Notes: generated from the letters alone by a model not told the origin. A stretch of 64,000 bases of DNA from a bacterium (GCA_030427205.1 JAUHXC010000025.1:62001-126000); one strand, 5' to 3'; positions 42,522 to 51,979 are shown, counted from the stretch's first letter. Numbers and translations are program-made.

Positions 42522-43724
42522 TCAGCGTTCGGGGCGGCAGATACCCATCTGGCAGGCGAGCGGCTCGCCGTTGCGACCCTCCGCGGGGCAGTCGGCGTCG
42601 ACGTCGCAGCCGGGTACGCAGGCCGGGCCCATCGGGGTCTCGGCGCAGACGCAGCGATCGGTCGGGCAGCGACCCGCGCAGTCGCCGCAGGCTCCCTCCC
42701 CTTCGCCCTCGCCCTCTCCCTCTCCCTCGCCTTCGCCTTCGCCTTCGCCGCCCTCGCCGTACTGCCCGCGATAACACCCGAGGATATAGGGAAAAGTCGC
42801 GGTCGCGTGATAGCGATAGGTGCCATCGGGTCCGACGCGGCCGTTGCAGCGATCGAGCATCTGCCCCTGGGCCTCGGCGCACGACGGCGCGTCGCAGGCG
42901 TGGTTGTCCCAGGCGTAGGTCCGCGGGTCGCCGGTCTCGACCCAGCTCGATCGGAACTCGACGACCTCGTCGCACGCGGCGTCGAGGCAGCCGCGCGGCC
43001 CGTAGATCGGGAAGCCGTCGAGGGCGAAGCCGATGATCGGCGAGGGCGCCTGCTCGGGCCAGTCGAGGATGCACTCGACGATCAGGCCATGGTAGTGATA
43101 GTCGCCGCGCTGGGCGGTGTGACCCAGGCAGAAGTCCATGATGTCATTGGCGATGGGATCCCCGAAGGGATCGGGCATGGGTCCTTCGTTCGGGCCGAAG
43201 ATCTGCAGGCCGTTGACGGTGAAGCCCACCGTGCCGAGCAGCGGGATGTCGGTCATGCCACCGCTCAGCTGCGGCGCCATGGGCACCCGCCACTGCCATT
43301 CCTGCGCGCGCAGGGGGTTGGGCGTGGTCTGCATGAAGGCGTAGCCGATGATGCCGTTGCTGTCGACGATGAGCTCGCCGTCGGCGCAGCGGGCCGAGAC
43401 CTCGGGGTCGGGGAAGCCTTCGGGGCCCATCAGGCCCGAGAGGTCGGGGAAGGCGTTCAGCGGACACTCGCCGGGCGTCCAGCTCACGGTGCCGCCTTGC
43501 GGGCCGGTCCATTGCTGCTCGCCCTCGCCTTCTCCTTCGCCCTCGCCTTCTCCTTCGCCTTCTCCTTCGCCTTCTCCTTCGCCTTCTCCTTCGCCCTCGC
43601 CTTCGCCCTCGCCTTCTCCCCCGGCACCGGCATCGGCCATCAGCCCTGCCTCCGGATCACAGGCCAGGGCACCCAAGGCCAGAGCCAGTCCCAGCGCCCA
43701 CTTGATCACGTCTCGACCGCGCAT
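42522..43724 (-). CDS. YHYH-domain lipoprotein with two Gly-Glu repeat linkers
   Basis: About 400 residues. The signal peptide ends in LGALAC. A long (Gly-Glu)n tract follows at about residues 36-67 and a second near residues 325-345. The folded part between them is a YHYH domain: FCLGHTAQRGDYHYHG, FALDGFPIYGPRG, WDNHACDAPSCAEAQGQM, and TYRYHATATFPYILGCYRG. YHYH proteins are secreted, probably metal-binding, with unproven function. The C-terminus is Cys-rich (CGDCAGRCPTDRCVCAE). Of two adjacent ATG codons, 43724 has the better spacing from GGAGG. Confidence 0.82.
   Translation of the reverse strand: MRGRDVIKWALGLALALGALACDPEAGLMADAGAGGEGEGEGEGEGEGEGEGEGEGEGEGEGEGEGEGEQQWTGPQGGTVSWTPGECPLNAFPDLSGLMGPEGFPDPEVSARCADGELIVDSNGIIGYAFMQTTPNPLRAQEWQWRVPMAPQLSGGMTDIPLLGTVGFTVNGLQIFGPNEGPMPDPFGDPIANDIMDFCLGHTAQRGDYHYHGLIVECILDWPEQAPSPIIGFALDGFPIYGPRGCLDAACDEVVEFRSSWVETGDPRTYAWDNHACDAPSCAEAQGQMLDRCNGRVGPDGTYRYHATATFPYILGCYRGQYGEGGEGEGEGEGEGEGEGEGEGACGDCAGRCPTDRCVCAETPMGPACVPGCDVDADCPAEGRNGEPLACQMGICRPER
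42696..42753 (-). repeat. Hexanucleotide tract coding Gly-Glu, second linker of the YHYH lipoprotein
   Basis: A run of 6-bp units (GAAGGC/GAGGGC type on the coding strand) that changes length in whole Gly-Glu steps. Confidence 0.85.
43519..43621 (-). repeat. Hexanucleotide tract coding Gly-Glu, first linker of the YHYH lipoprotein
   Basis: About 17 consecutive 6-bp units. Such tracts are prone to slip, and each slip keeps the reading frame, so linker length may vary between strains. Confidence 0.88.
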
Positions 43725-43947
43725 CATCACCTCCTCGTCCCGATGCGGCACCGCAGCGCACCCGCGCGCGCCGGGGCACGGCTCACGTTAGCACCCCGCG
43801 TGCCACGCGTATCGGGCCCGAGCCCCGGTCGCCGGCGCTCGACGGCATGCAGAATCCGCACGGCGCTGCGCCGCGGTGTCATCCTGGCTTGACAGCGCGC
43901 GCCGCCTCGCGTGCAATCGCCGCGCATCATCCGCCTCGGGGGGCTCC

Positions 43948-44328
43948 ATGAAGATCCGCTACCGCCCGGCCTGGTCGACCACCTTTCTCGTGCTCGCCGG
44001 GCTCAACCTGACCGTCACCGCGGTCGCCTTCTCGATGAGCGGGCGCGTCTCGATCCCCGCCGTCGTGCCGGGCATCATCTGCCTCGTCGTGGGCCTGGCC
44101 TACCGCAGCCGGCACTACTTCGAGTTCGCCGAGGGCCAGCTGCGCGCGCCCGCCGCCGTCGGGCCGCTGGTCAAGACCTATGACTTCGACGACCTCTCGC
44201 AGCTGAGCATCCGCGGCAAGCGGGTCTGGATCGGCGAGAAGAAGACCGGCCTCAGCCGCACGATGGCCCACCCCGACGATTGGCAGGCGTTCGAGCAGCA
44301 GATCCGGGCGGCCGAGACGTTCGAGTGA
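43948..44328 (+). CDS. Small membrane protein with PH-like C-terminal domain
   Basis: A 126-residue protein with two adjacent membrane helices (about 12-50). A cytoplasmic domain follows (YFEFAEGQLRAPAAVGPLVK, TYDFDDLSQLSIRGKRVWIG, HPDDWQAFEQQIRA) that reads like the bacterial PH-type fold found in small two-helix membrane proteins. Function unknown. ATG 43948 has only a weak site. The stop overlaps the next gene by four bases. Confidence 0.7.
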   Translation: MKIRYRPAWSTTFLVLAGLNLTVTAVAFSMSGRVSIPAVVPGIICLVVGLAYRSRHYFEFAEGQLRAPAAVGPLVKTYDFDDLSQLSIRGKRVWIGEKKTGLSRTMAHPDDWQAFEQQIRAAETFE

Positions 44329-46679
44329 ACCGCCTCGTCGCCGTGGCGCTCGTCGGTCTGATCGGGTGCGACGGCGCGGGGCCCACGGCCGATGACATGC
44401 CCGACGCCATGCTCGATGGCACGCCTGATGGCATACCTGATGTCTTGTACGATGGCATACCCGACGATGGCATCTCCGTCGATGATGGCATGTCCATCGA
44501 TGGCATGCCCGATACCATGCCCGACGCCGCGCCCGATGCCGGTCCGCCGCCGCCGTGGCCGGCGCTCGAGAGCCCGGCGCCGTTCGACGATCCGCTCGCC
44601 CGGGCCCATCCGGCCGCGTTCGAACGCCAGAGCCGCTGGCATCAGCGCCTCGGGCCACCCGCCGAGCGGCCGGGCATCGGCTTCCGCGGCGCCTTCGCCA
44701 TCGGAAACGGGCGCGTCTTCGGGCTCTCGGGGCTGGCCGATCCCCCGACGACGCTGCACAACATCGCCGGGCCGACCTACGACCGCGGCGCGGGCTTCTT
44801 CGGTGATCAGACCCTGAGCCTGGCCGACGGGCCCTTCACCGCGGTCACGACCACCCAGGGCCTGTCGGCGCCGATCGTGGTGCATCGGGCGTGTCGCGAC
44901 GCGCTCTGCCTCGACATCGTCGATCTCGCCGACGGCGACTGCATCCTGCGTCATGTGCGGGCGCAAGGCGGCCCGGCGCGCATTGCGGTGACGCTGCAGC
45001 CCGACGCCGAGCCGCTCGCCGGCGACGACGGCCTGCTCGAACGCCGCGGCGAGCGCACGCTGGTCACGCGTATGCCGGGGGCCGCGCTCGATGGCCAGAC
45101 GCTGAGCCGGCCGCTGGCCGACGGCGAGGCGGTGATCGTCTCGGCCTGCGCGGCGGCGAACGGTCTTCATCCGGGCCCGGCGGCCGACGTCGGCGCGCTG
45201 CTCGATGAACAGGCGGCCGATTGGCAGGCGGAGCGCGCCGAGCGGGTCGCGGTCGCGGTGCCCGACCCCGTCGTGGCCGACTTCATCGACGGCGTCGCCC
45301 GCAACCTGGCCGTGCAGACGTCGAGCGTCGGCGCCGTCTCGCCGATGCATCGCTATACCCGCCTGTGGCTGCGCGACAGCATCGGCCCGATGCTCGCGTG
45401 GCTCGATCTCGGCGCCCACGCGCGGGCCGCGGCGGTGCTCGATGTGCTCGACGGCGCGATTCGGCGGGCGGGCGACCTGCGTAACTCGATGCCGGCCGAC
45501 GTGGGGCCGATGGGCGCGCCGCCCGCACCGGACTACGCCGCGCTGCCGCCGCTCGCCGGCCGGACCGGCGCCGAGGGCCCGAGCTATCTGGTGTGGATGC
45601 ACTGGCTGTATTGGAAGCACACCGGCGAGACCGCGCGGGCCCGGGCCGCGCTGCCGCTGCTGAGGCGGGCGCTGCTCGCGCAGGCGTTCGAGGGCGACCG
45701 CCTGCCCTTCTCGGGGGACGAGACCTTTCGCATCGCGCTCAACGTGGCGCTCGAGCTGCCGCTGGATCACCCGCATGAGCAGGCCTCGTGGTCGGCCAAC
45801 TCGCTCGCGCTGTGGCTCGGCGCGGCGCCCAAGCTGGCGGAGTTGGCCCGCGCGCTTGACGACGCGCCGCTGGCCGACGCGATCGAGGCCCGCATGCCCG
45901 CGGTGCAGGCGGCGGCCGAGCTCTTCTTCGACGCCGACGGCTGCCTCGGCGCGCTGATCGATCGCGAGACCGATACCCTGTCGGCGCCTTTCGAAGACGC
46001 CTCGCTCAAGCCCACCTGGACCGGCTGGCTCGCCGGGCGCGACGCCCGCGCCGTCGCCAACGTGCGCTGCCTCGTCGAGCGACTGGGGCAGGCGCCGGGT
46101 ATCATGCAGAGCCCGCTGGCGCCGCCCTACGTCGGGCTGCCGGTGCTCGCTGGCGGGCGGGGCAGCGGCGTCTTCACCGGTATGCAGCCCGCGTATGTGC
46201 TGGCGGCGCTGACCGCGGTCGAGCACCCCCACGCGCCCCATGCCTTCGCGGCGCTGGGCCACGCGCTGCTGCCCGATGGCATGCCGCAGGAGTATCAGGT
46301 GCGCGGCGACGAGGGGCCGTTCGGCCTGAGCCTGCTCTACGACGCCACCGGCCGGGAGGTCGATCAGACGCCCAAGCTGCGGCCATGGGAGGGCGGCATC
46401 GCGCTGCACGCGGTGGTCGAGCACCTGCTCGGCTTCGCGCCCGACGCCCCGAACGGCGCGCTGACGCTGGCGCCGCGGCTGCCGCCCGGCTGGGATGAGA
46501 TGGCCTGGCGGCGCCTGCGGGTGGGCCCGGTCCGGGTCGACGTGGCGGTGCAGCGCGTGGCAGACGGGGTGCGCGCGACGGTCGCCGCCGACGGTCCGCT
46601 GCGGGTGCGTATCGCCGCGGTCGAGCAGCTGCTCGCGGCCGATGCGTCGGCGGTCTTCGAAGTGGTCGACGCCCGCTGA
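44325..46679 (+). CDS. Six-hairpin glycosidase-like lipoprotein
   Basis: A 784-residue lipoprotein from GTG 44325, overlapping the previous stop. The signal ends in LIGC. The linker (about 20-70) is built from Asp-Gly-x-Pro units coded by a GATGGCAT-rich stretch. The rest resembles six-hairpin (alpha/alpha-barrel) glycoside hydrolases. There is a beta-rich N-domain, then a helical barrel with HRYTRLWLRDSIGPMLAWLD (likely catalytic acid region), YLVWMHWLYWKHTGETA, GDETFRIALN and ASWSANSLALWL, and a beta C-terminal domain containing TPKLRPWEGG. Carbohydrate hydrolysis is inferred; the sugar is unknown. Confidence 0.75.
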   Translation: MNRLVAVALVGLIGCDGAGPTADDMPDAMLDGTPDGIPDVLYDGIPDDGISVDDGMSIDGMPDTMPDAAPDAGPPPPWPALESPAPFDDPLARAHPAAFERQSRWHQRLGPPAERPGIGFRGAFAIGNGRVFGLSGLADPPTTLHNIAGPTYDRGAGFFGDQTLSLADGPFTAVTTTQGLSAPIVVHRACRDALCLDIVDLADGDCILRHVRAQGGPARIAVTLQPDAEPLAGDDGLLERRGERTLVTRMPGAALDGQTLSRPLADGEAVIVSACAAANGLHPGPAADVGALLDEQAADWQAERAERVAVAVPDPVVADFIDGVARNLAVQTSSVGAVSPMHRYTRLWLRDSIGPMLAWLDLGAHARAAAVLDVLDGAIRRAGDLRNSMPADVGPMGAPPAPDYAALPPLAGRTGAEGPSYLVWMHWLYWKHTGETARARAALPLLRRALLAQAFEGDRLPFSGDETFRIALNVALELPLDHPHEQASWSANSLALWLGAAPKLAELARALDDAPLADAIEARMPAVQAAAELFFDADGCLGALIDRETDTLSAPFEDASLKPTWTGWLAGRDARAVANVRCLVERLGQAPGIMQSPLAPPYVGLPVLAGGRGSGVFTGMQPAYVLAALTAVEHPHAPHAFAALGHALLPDGMPQEYQVRGDEGPFGLSLLYDATGREVDQTPKLRPWEGGIALHAVVEHLLGFAPDAPNGALTLAPRLPPGWDEMAWRRLRVGPVRVDVAVQRVADGVRATVAADGPLRVRIAAVEQLLAADASAVFEVVDAR

Positions 46680-46756
46680 GGTGTGTCGGCGACCGGCGGG
46701 GAATGCCGTTCGAGGGCGGCCGGTTGGCGTCGATGTATCTCCCGCGCGAGGCCTCG

Positions 46757-47353
46757 ATGTCCGACATGACCCGCACCCCATTTCGCCGCCGCGTCCGCCG
46801 CTGGCTGCGCGAGGCGGCCCCCACCGCCGCTGCGCTGTTGATCCTGCTGGCGGCGCGCTCGTCGCTGGCCGATCAATACGTGGTGCCGTCGGGCTCGATG
46901 GAGGCCACCCTGCAGGTGGGTGATCACATCCTCGTCGACAAGCGGGCCTATGGCTGGCGCCTGCCGTTCACCGACATCGAGCTGCTCGACGGCGCGCCGC
47001 CGCGGGCCGGCGAGGTGGTCATCTTCGACTCGCCGAGCGATGGCACCCGGCTGGTCAAGCGGGTGGTGGCCACCGCGGGCGATCGCGTCGCGGTGCGCGG
47101 CGGCCGGCTCTGGCGCAACGGCGCGTGGGCCGATGAGCCGTATGCCGATCTGCGCAGCGGCCCGGGGCCCGACCTGAGCCCGCGGGTGGTGCCGCCGGGG
47201 CAGATCCTGGTCATGGGCGACCACCGGGGCAACAGCAACGACGGGCGCATGTTCGGCTACGTGCCGGCCGACGCGGTCTACGGGCGGGTGCTGGGCGTCT
47301 TCTGGCGCGCGAGCCGCCCGGCCTGGGCCGAGGTCGAGCCGAACGACGCGTAG
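46757..47353 (+). CDS. lepB: Signal peptidase I
   Basis: Cleaves signal peptides of exported proteins at the inner membrane. The 198-residue protein has one N-terminal membrane helix, the catalytic Ser in VVPSGSMEATL, the catalytic Lys in RLVKRVVATAGDRVAVRGG, and the conserved end VMGDHRGNSNDGRMFGYVP. ATG 46757 has GCGAGG upstream; two further ATG codons lie close by, so the start may vary by a few residues. Confidence 0.95.
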   Translation: MSDMTRTPFRRRVRRWLREAAPTAAALLILLAARSSLADQYVVPSGSMEATLQVGDHILVDKRAYGWRLPFTDIELLDGAPPRAGEVVIFDSPSDGTRLVKRVVATAGDRVAVRGGRLWRNGAWADEPYADLRSGPGPDLSPRVVPPGQILVMGDHRGNSNDGRMFGYVPADAVYGRVLGVFWRASRPAWAEVEPNDA

Positions 47354-47408
47354 TCTCAGCTCACGACACTCTCCAACGGTCCGACTCCCCCCGCACGCAC
47401 GATCTCCG

Positions 47409-47414
47409 TATGGT
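47409..47414 (+). promoter_or_regulatory. Possible -10 element (TATGGT) for the kelch-type lipoprotein
   Basis: TATGGT lies 46 bases before the start at 47460. The same hexamer occurs on the other strand before the YARHG gene (49707-49712). Confidence 0.35.
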
Positions 47415-47459
47415 GTGACCGCGCCGAGACAGGCTCGGTGCGATGAGAGAGGGAGACCA

Positions 47460-48581
47460 ATGACTATCGATCGCAAAGTGGGGCTGCTCGCGCTGTGCCT
47501 CGCCTGCTGGATGCCGGGCTGTGACGATGATGGCTCGACGAGCGCCGACAGCGGCGTGCAGATGGGTGAGGGTGAAGGCGAGGGCGAAGGCGAAGGCGAA
47601 GGCGAGGGTGAAGGCGAAGGCGAAGGCGAGGGTGAAGGCGAAGGCGAGGCCCAGCTGCCACAGAGCTATCCCCCGCTGCCCGAAGCCATCGTGGCGTTCG
47701 CGGCCACGGTGCATGGCGACACCCTGATCGTCGAGGGCGGCAACCGCTTCGAGGCGCATATGGGCCAGTCGAACGCGGCGCTCAACGGCGAGCGGTGGAC
47801 CCTCGACCTGATGGATCCGGCCGCCGAGTGGCAGGCGATGCCCATGGACTGGGCCATGCAGCAGAGCACGCTGATCAGCTACGACGGCACGCTGTATCAG
47901 GCCGGCGGCATGACCTTCGAGAACGGGCCCGAAGAGGACGTCGAGCTCTATAGCCGGCCGACCTTGCGCCGCTGGGACGCGGGCGCCGGCGAATGGGTCG
48001 AGCTGCCGGCGATGCCCGGCGAGTACGGTCGGGCGTCCCATGGCACCGCGCTGCACGGCAGCGTGCTGTACCTCAACCGCGGCTGGCAGCTCACCGGCCC
48101 CTCGGGCAGCGGCGAGTACCTGCAGTCGATCGTATCGATCGATCTGGCCGACGTGCAGGCCGGCTGGACCGAGACCGCCATCGACTTCACCCTGCGCGAC
48201 ATGTGCTCGGCGGCCCATGGCGACCGCATCTGGCTGATCGGCGGCATGACCGTCGAGACCATGTGGCCGGCGACGCCCCGGGTCTACGATCCGGCGGCGG
48301 GCACCTGGAGCGATGGCCCCGATCTGCCGCTCTTCGCGCCGATCAAGGGCTTCGGCTGCGCGGCGACGACCGCCGACGGCCGGCTCTACGTGAGCACCGC
48401 GGAGGGTGTGCTGCGGCTCAACGAAGACGAGAGCGGCTGGGAGACCATCGCCCGCCCCGAACCGGGCCGGCTCTTCGGGCAGCTCGTCGCCCACCGCGGG
48501 CGCTTGATCCTGCTCGGCGGCGGCACCGGCATGACGGTGGTGCCCCACGACGCGGTGAACGTCATCCCGCTCGGCGAGTGA
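47460..48581 (+). CDS. Kelch-type beta-propeller lipoprotein with Gly-Glu linker
   Basis: A 373-residue lipoprotein. The signal ends in MPGC, followed by a (Gly-Glu)n linker of about 30 residues (hexanucleotide tract at 47564-47651). The folded part has repeated kelch-like blades: GDTLIVEGGNRFEAH, DGTLYQAGGMTFENG, GSVLYLNRGW, GDRIWLIGGMTVET with VYDPAAGTWSDGPDLPL, and GRLILLGGGTGMTV. It is probably a six-bladed surface propeller for protein or sugar binding. ATG 47460 has GGGAG at good spacing. Confidence 0.82.
   Translation: MTIDRKVGLLALCLACWMPGCDDDGSTSADSGVQMGEGEGEGEGEGEGEGEGEGEGEGEGEGEAQLPQSYPPLPEAIVAFAATVHGDTLIVEGGNRFEAHMGQSNAALNGERWTLDLMDPAAEWQAMPMDWAMQQSTLISYDGTLYQAGGMTFENGPEEDVELYSRPTLRRWDAGAGEWVELPAMPGEYGRASHGTALHGSVLYLNRGWQLTGPSGSGEYLQSIVSIDLADVQAGWTETAIDFTLRDMCSAAHGDRIWLIGGMTVETMWPATPRVYDPAAGTWSDGPDLPLFAPIKGFGCAATTADGRLYVSTAEGVLRLNEDESGWETIARPEPGRLFGQLVAHRGRLILLGGGTGMTVVPHDAVNVIPLGE
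47564..47651 (+). repeat. Hexanucleotide tract coding Gly-Glu in the kelch lipoprotein
   Basis: About 14 units of GAAGGC/GAGGGC/GAGGGT type, the same linker design as in the YHYH lipoprotein 4 kb away on the other strand. Confidence 0.88.
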
Positions 48582-48614
48582 CGCGCGGCCCCGCCCCGGC
48601 CGACGTGCGCAGGG

Positions 48615-49676
48615 CTACTTGCCCGGCTTCGGCTTCTTCTTCTTCTGCTTCTCGAGCGACTTGATCAGCGCCACCCGCTTCAGCTCGCTCGCCGAGAGCC
48701 ACTTCGGGTCGAAGTCGGCCCGCGGCGTATACCACGGCACCTTCGCGAAGTGCGCTTGCAGGTCCTCCGACCGGAAGGTGTAGCCGTAGGCGGCGTAGAT
48801 GGTATTGCGCAGGACCCGCAGCGCCGCCGCGTCGAGCTTCTCGAGCTCGGCGGGCTCCATCAGCTCGACCTCGCCGATCGCCTCGAGCCGCGCGAGCATC
48901 TGTTTGGGCTCGCAGAAGGTCAGCCACAGGTCGTGGCGCGGCTCGACGTCCTTCATCGACCAGCGATAGCGCACGCCGCCGTCGGCCTGAGGCTCGGACG
49001 TGGCCTTGGGCCGGCCCTCGGCGCCGTCGAACCACTCGCGGGCATAGCCCGGGTCGTCGATGAACGACGACCGGGTCAGCACCTCGATGTCGAGGCTCTT
49101 CACCGGCCCCTTCCACAGCGCGCCCGTCTGCAGGATGTAGCTCAGGTTCGAGCACCACGGCGAGGTGATGCTGCTGGCGTGGCGGTAGGTATGCTGCACG
49201 GTCCGGGTCTGCCGCGGCGCGAAGCTCACCGGGAAGGTATGCACCCGGCCGTACTCCATGTCCGCCAGCGGTCCCTTGCCGGGCTTGGCCTGCTTGAGCG
49301 TCACCTTGGGGCCCTTCTTGCCGTCGATCCGCACCTTGAAGTCGCGGATCGTCCAGCCGGTGCAGGCCTCGGACTCACTGTTGTCGGGCGTCGCCTCGCA
49401 CCACTCGGGGAAGCCCATCTGCACCGTGACGGGGCGGTCGGTGGTATTGCGGAAGCCGTAGGTGATGCTGACGTCCCAGTACTGCACGTAGTAGCCCACC
49501 GTCGGGCCGCCCTGCTCGATACGCAGGACCTCGGTGTCGAGGGCGATGGCCTCGTCCTGCACCGGGAAGACGGTCGAGCCCTGGCCGAAGAAGGCGCCGT
49601 CGTTGGCCCAGGCGGGCGCGGTGAGCAGCAGCGCGCACAGCGCCGGGAGAAGCGGGAGCGAGCGGGTGAGCGACAT
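48615..49676 (-). CDS. Exported YARHG-domain protein
   Basis: A 353-residue protein with a cleavable signal peptide ending near APAWA. Residues 25-240 form a beta-rich domain typical of DUF4424-like secreted proteins (TVGYYVQYWDVSITYGFRN, VQMGFPEWCEA, TRTVQHTYRHASS). The C-terminal 70 residues are a YARHG domain: LRNTIYAAYGYTFRSEDLQA then HFAKVPWYTPRADFD. YARHG domains are extracellular and of unknown function. The tail is Lys-rich. ATG 49676 has GAGG; a TATGGT box at 49707-49712 may be its -10. Confidence 0.83.
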   Translation of the reverse strand: MSLTRSLPLLPALCALLLTAPAWANDGAFFGQGSTVFPVQDEAIALDTEVLRIEQGGPTVGYYVQYWDVSITYGFRNTTDRPVTVQMGFPEWCEATPDNSESEACTGWTIRDFKVRIDGKKGPKVTLKQAKPGKGPLADMEYGRVHTFPVSFAPRQTRTVQHTYRHASSITSPWCSNLSYILQTGALWKGPVKSLDIEVLTRSSFIDDPGYAREWFDGAEGRPKATSEPQADGGVRYRWSMKDVEPRHDLWLTFCEPKQMLARLEAIGEVELMEPAELEKLDAAALRVLRNTIYAAYGYTFRSEDLQAHFAKVPWYTPRADFDPKWLSASELKRVALIKSLEKQKKKKPKPGK

Positions 49677-49761
49677 CGGGCGAACCTCGCGGTCGTGATG
49701 CCGGCCACCATACCGCAGGCGGGTATGCGCCCGGGAGATCGGCGAGGTCTTCGGGGGCGGC

Positions 49762-51888
49762 TCAGGGCACCTCGGTGCGCCCGTTTCCGGTGTCGCCCCA
49801 GCACACCGCCTCGTCGTCGGCGTAGACCGCGCACCCGTGGTAGCGGCCGGTCGAGAAGGCGGCCAGCGGGCGATCGGCGATGGGTCGGTAGCTATTGTTC
49901 CAGCAGCGCAGGGTGCCGTCGGACCGGCGGGCGCAGCCATAGTCGTCCGAGCCGCCGTAGCGCACCTCGACCTCGGCGTAGGTGCCCGCCGGGATGCGGT
50001 CGAAGAGATCGGCGTTGCGATCGCCCCAGCACTCGAGCCGGCTGTTGTCGGCGCGCACCCCGCAGGCGGTGTTGATGCCCAGCGAGACGTCGGTCAGCGC
50101 CACGTCGGCCGGCGCGTCGTCGACCTCTCCGCCGCGGTCGCTGCCCCAGCAGACGACCAGCCCGTTGTCGCGCAGCGCGCAGGCGTCGTCCCAGCCGAGG
50201 GTGACGTCGACGAAGCTGCCCTCGGGCGGGTCGCGGAAGGCGAGCACGCCCCAGCACGACAGCGCGCCGTCGGCGGCGCGGATGCCGCAGCCGGAGTCGT
50301 CGCCTGCCTCGACCTGCACGTAGGGGCCGGCCGGGGGATCTTCGAAGGCCCGCGGGTCGAAGCCGCCCCAGCACACCGCCTCACCGTCGTCGCGCAGCGC
50401 GCAGGCGTAGGTGTCGTAGAGCGAGACGCTCGCGTAGCTGCCCACCGGCGGGATGCGCACGTTGTCGGTGCCCGCGCCCCAGCAGCGCAGCAGCCCGTTG
50501 TGCCGCACGCCGCAGGACGTATCGCGGCCGGCGGCGACGTCCAGCCAGCGGGAGACGGTCACCCCGCCCGGATCGCCGCCGCCGCCGCCCGCCTGGGCGC
50601 CGAAGAGATCGGCGATGCCATCGCCGTTGGCGTCGGCCGGGGCCGAGCCGGCGGCGGTGTGATCGGTGCCGGCGGCCACCTCGATCCAGTCTTCGAAGCC
50701 GTCGCCGTCGGTATCGCGGGTCAGATCCTGCGGATCAGCGGGCGGGCCCTGCGGACCCTGCGCCCCGACGGGACCACGCAGCCCTTGCGGACCCTGCTCG
50801 CCCTGCGGCCCGGCCGGGCCGGCCTCGCCCTGAGCGCCGGCGGGGCCCGGATCACCTTGCGGACCCTGGGTGCCGGCGATGCCCTGCGCCCCCTGGGGCC
50901 CCGCCGGACCGGCGATGCCCTGGGCACCGGCGGGGCCGGCCTCGCCCTGAGGCCCGGCGGGCCCTTGCGGTCCGCGCAGCTCGACGAAGTCACCGAAGCG
51001 GCCGTCGGCATCGGCGAAGCGCAGCCGGGTCTCGTCCCACTCGTGGGCCGGCGCCGCGCCCGCCGCGCCAGCCGGGCCTTCCGGTCCGGCCGGACCCGCG
51101 GGCCCCTGCTCACCGCGCGGCCCGATGGCGCCCTGCGGACCCTGCGCGCCGGCGGGGCCGGCTTCGCCCTGCGGACCGCGCTGACCCTGCGGGCCTTCGT
51201 CTCCCGCGGGGCCGCGCGGGCCGAGTTCGCCCTGCGGCCCCTGCGGACCCGCGGCGCCGTCGACGCCCGCCGGGCCGGCCGCCCCCTGCGGACCCGCCGG
51301 CCCCGGATCACCCGGCGGCCCCTGCGGACCGGCCGGGCCCTGGGGGCCCTCGGCGCCCTCCGGCCCCTGCGGACCGATCGCGCCGAAGCCGTCGGTGGGC
51401 CCGATCCAGCGGCCGTCTTCGTCGATGATGGGCGTGTCGCCGATGGTGACCGCCGCGGGGTGGATGTGCCGCCCGCGCACGTCGTCGGCCTGCCCCGCCC
51501 GCTCGGCCCACTGGGCGCGCAGCGCGGCGCCCACCGGCATGCGCGGCGCGAACTCGTCGTCGCCTTCGATCTGCACGCCGAGCCACAGCCCACCTTCGAC
51601 GGGCAGCTCGGGGATGGGCTCGCGTCGACCGAGCACGGCGGTGAAGCCGCCGCCGACGACGTCGACGGTCTCGAGGCGCTCGACCCACTCGGCGTCGCCG
51701 CCCTCGGCGGCAGTGTAGAGCCGGAAGGTCATCGCCCGAGTGCCGTCGAGCGGGGCGCCGGCGAGGTCGGTCACCGTGCCCTGGTAGACCATGGTGATCG
51801 GGCCGTCCTGCGCCGCGGCGGGCGCGGCGAGCGCCGCCAACAGGGCCAGTGCCAGCGATGCGGCGAGCAGCGAGGGGGTATGCGACAT
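49762..51888 (-). CDS. Exported collagen-like protein with RCC1-type beta-propeller
   Basis: A 708-residue secreted protein (signal peptide ends near PAAAQ). Residues 30-145 are a beta-rich head seen in bacterial collagen-like proteins (ITMVYQGTVTDLAGAPLDG). Two Gly-x-y triple-helix blocks (about 163-280 and 310-395, rich in GPQGPAGPQG) are split by EWDETRLRFADADGRFGDFV. A calcium-type DTDGDGFEDW segment follows. The C-terminal 250 residues are RCC1/BLIP-II-like repeats (CGVRHNGLLRCWGAG, CALRDDGEAVCWGGF, CGIRAADGALSCWG, CALRDNGLVVCWGS, CAVYADDEAVCWGD). A surface fibre with a binding head is likely. Confidence 0.87.
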   Translation of the reverse strand: MSHTPSLLAASLALALLAALAAPAAAQDGPITMVYQGTVTDLAGAPLDGTRAMTFRLYTAAEGGDAEWVERLETVDVVGGGFTAVLGRREPIPELPVEGGLWLGVQIEGDDEFAPRMPVGAALRAQWAERAGQADDVRGRHIHPAAVTIGDTPIIDEDGRWIGPTDGFGAIGPQGPEGAEGPQGPAGPQGPPGDPGPAGPQGAAGPAGVDGAAGPQGPQGELGPRGPAGDEGPQGQRGPQGEAGPAGAQGPQGAIGPRGEQGPAGPAGPEGPAGAAGAAPAHEWDETRLRFADADGRFGDFVELRGPQGPAGPQGEAGPAGAQGIAGPAGPQGAQGIAGTQGPQGDPGPAGAQGEAGPAGPQGEQGPQGLRGPVGAQGPQGPPADPQDLTRDTDGDGFEDWIEVAAGTDHTAAGSAPADANGDGIADLFGAQAGGGGGDPGGVTVSRWLDVAAGRDTSCGVRHNGLLRCWGAGTDNVRIPPVGSYASVSLYDTYACALRDDGEAVCWGGFDPRAFEDPPAGPYVQVEAGDDSGCGIRAADGALSCWGVLAFRDPPEGSFVDVTLGWDDACALRDNGLVVCWGSDRGGEVDDAPADVALTDVSLGINTACGVRADNSRLECWGDRNADLFDRIPAGTYAEVEVRYGGSDDYGCARRSDGTLRCWNNSYRPIADRPLAAFSTGRYHGCAVYADDEAVCWGDTGNGRTEVP

Positions 51889-51979
51889 GCGGTGTCTCCG
51901 GTCGGCCGGCCGCGCGGGCCGGGGTCTCGGTTTCGGATTCGGGTGTTCGACTGCGGGTCGTGCGCTTACGGGGCTGGAT

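Noticed and set aside
44178..46781. 867-residue reverse ORF opposite the glycosidase-like gene
   Set aside because: The forward gene has a signal peptide, lipobox and domain pattern; the reverse product has none.
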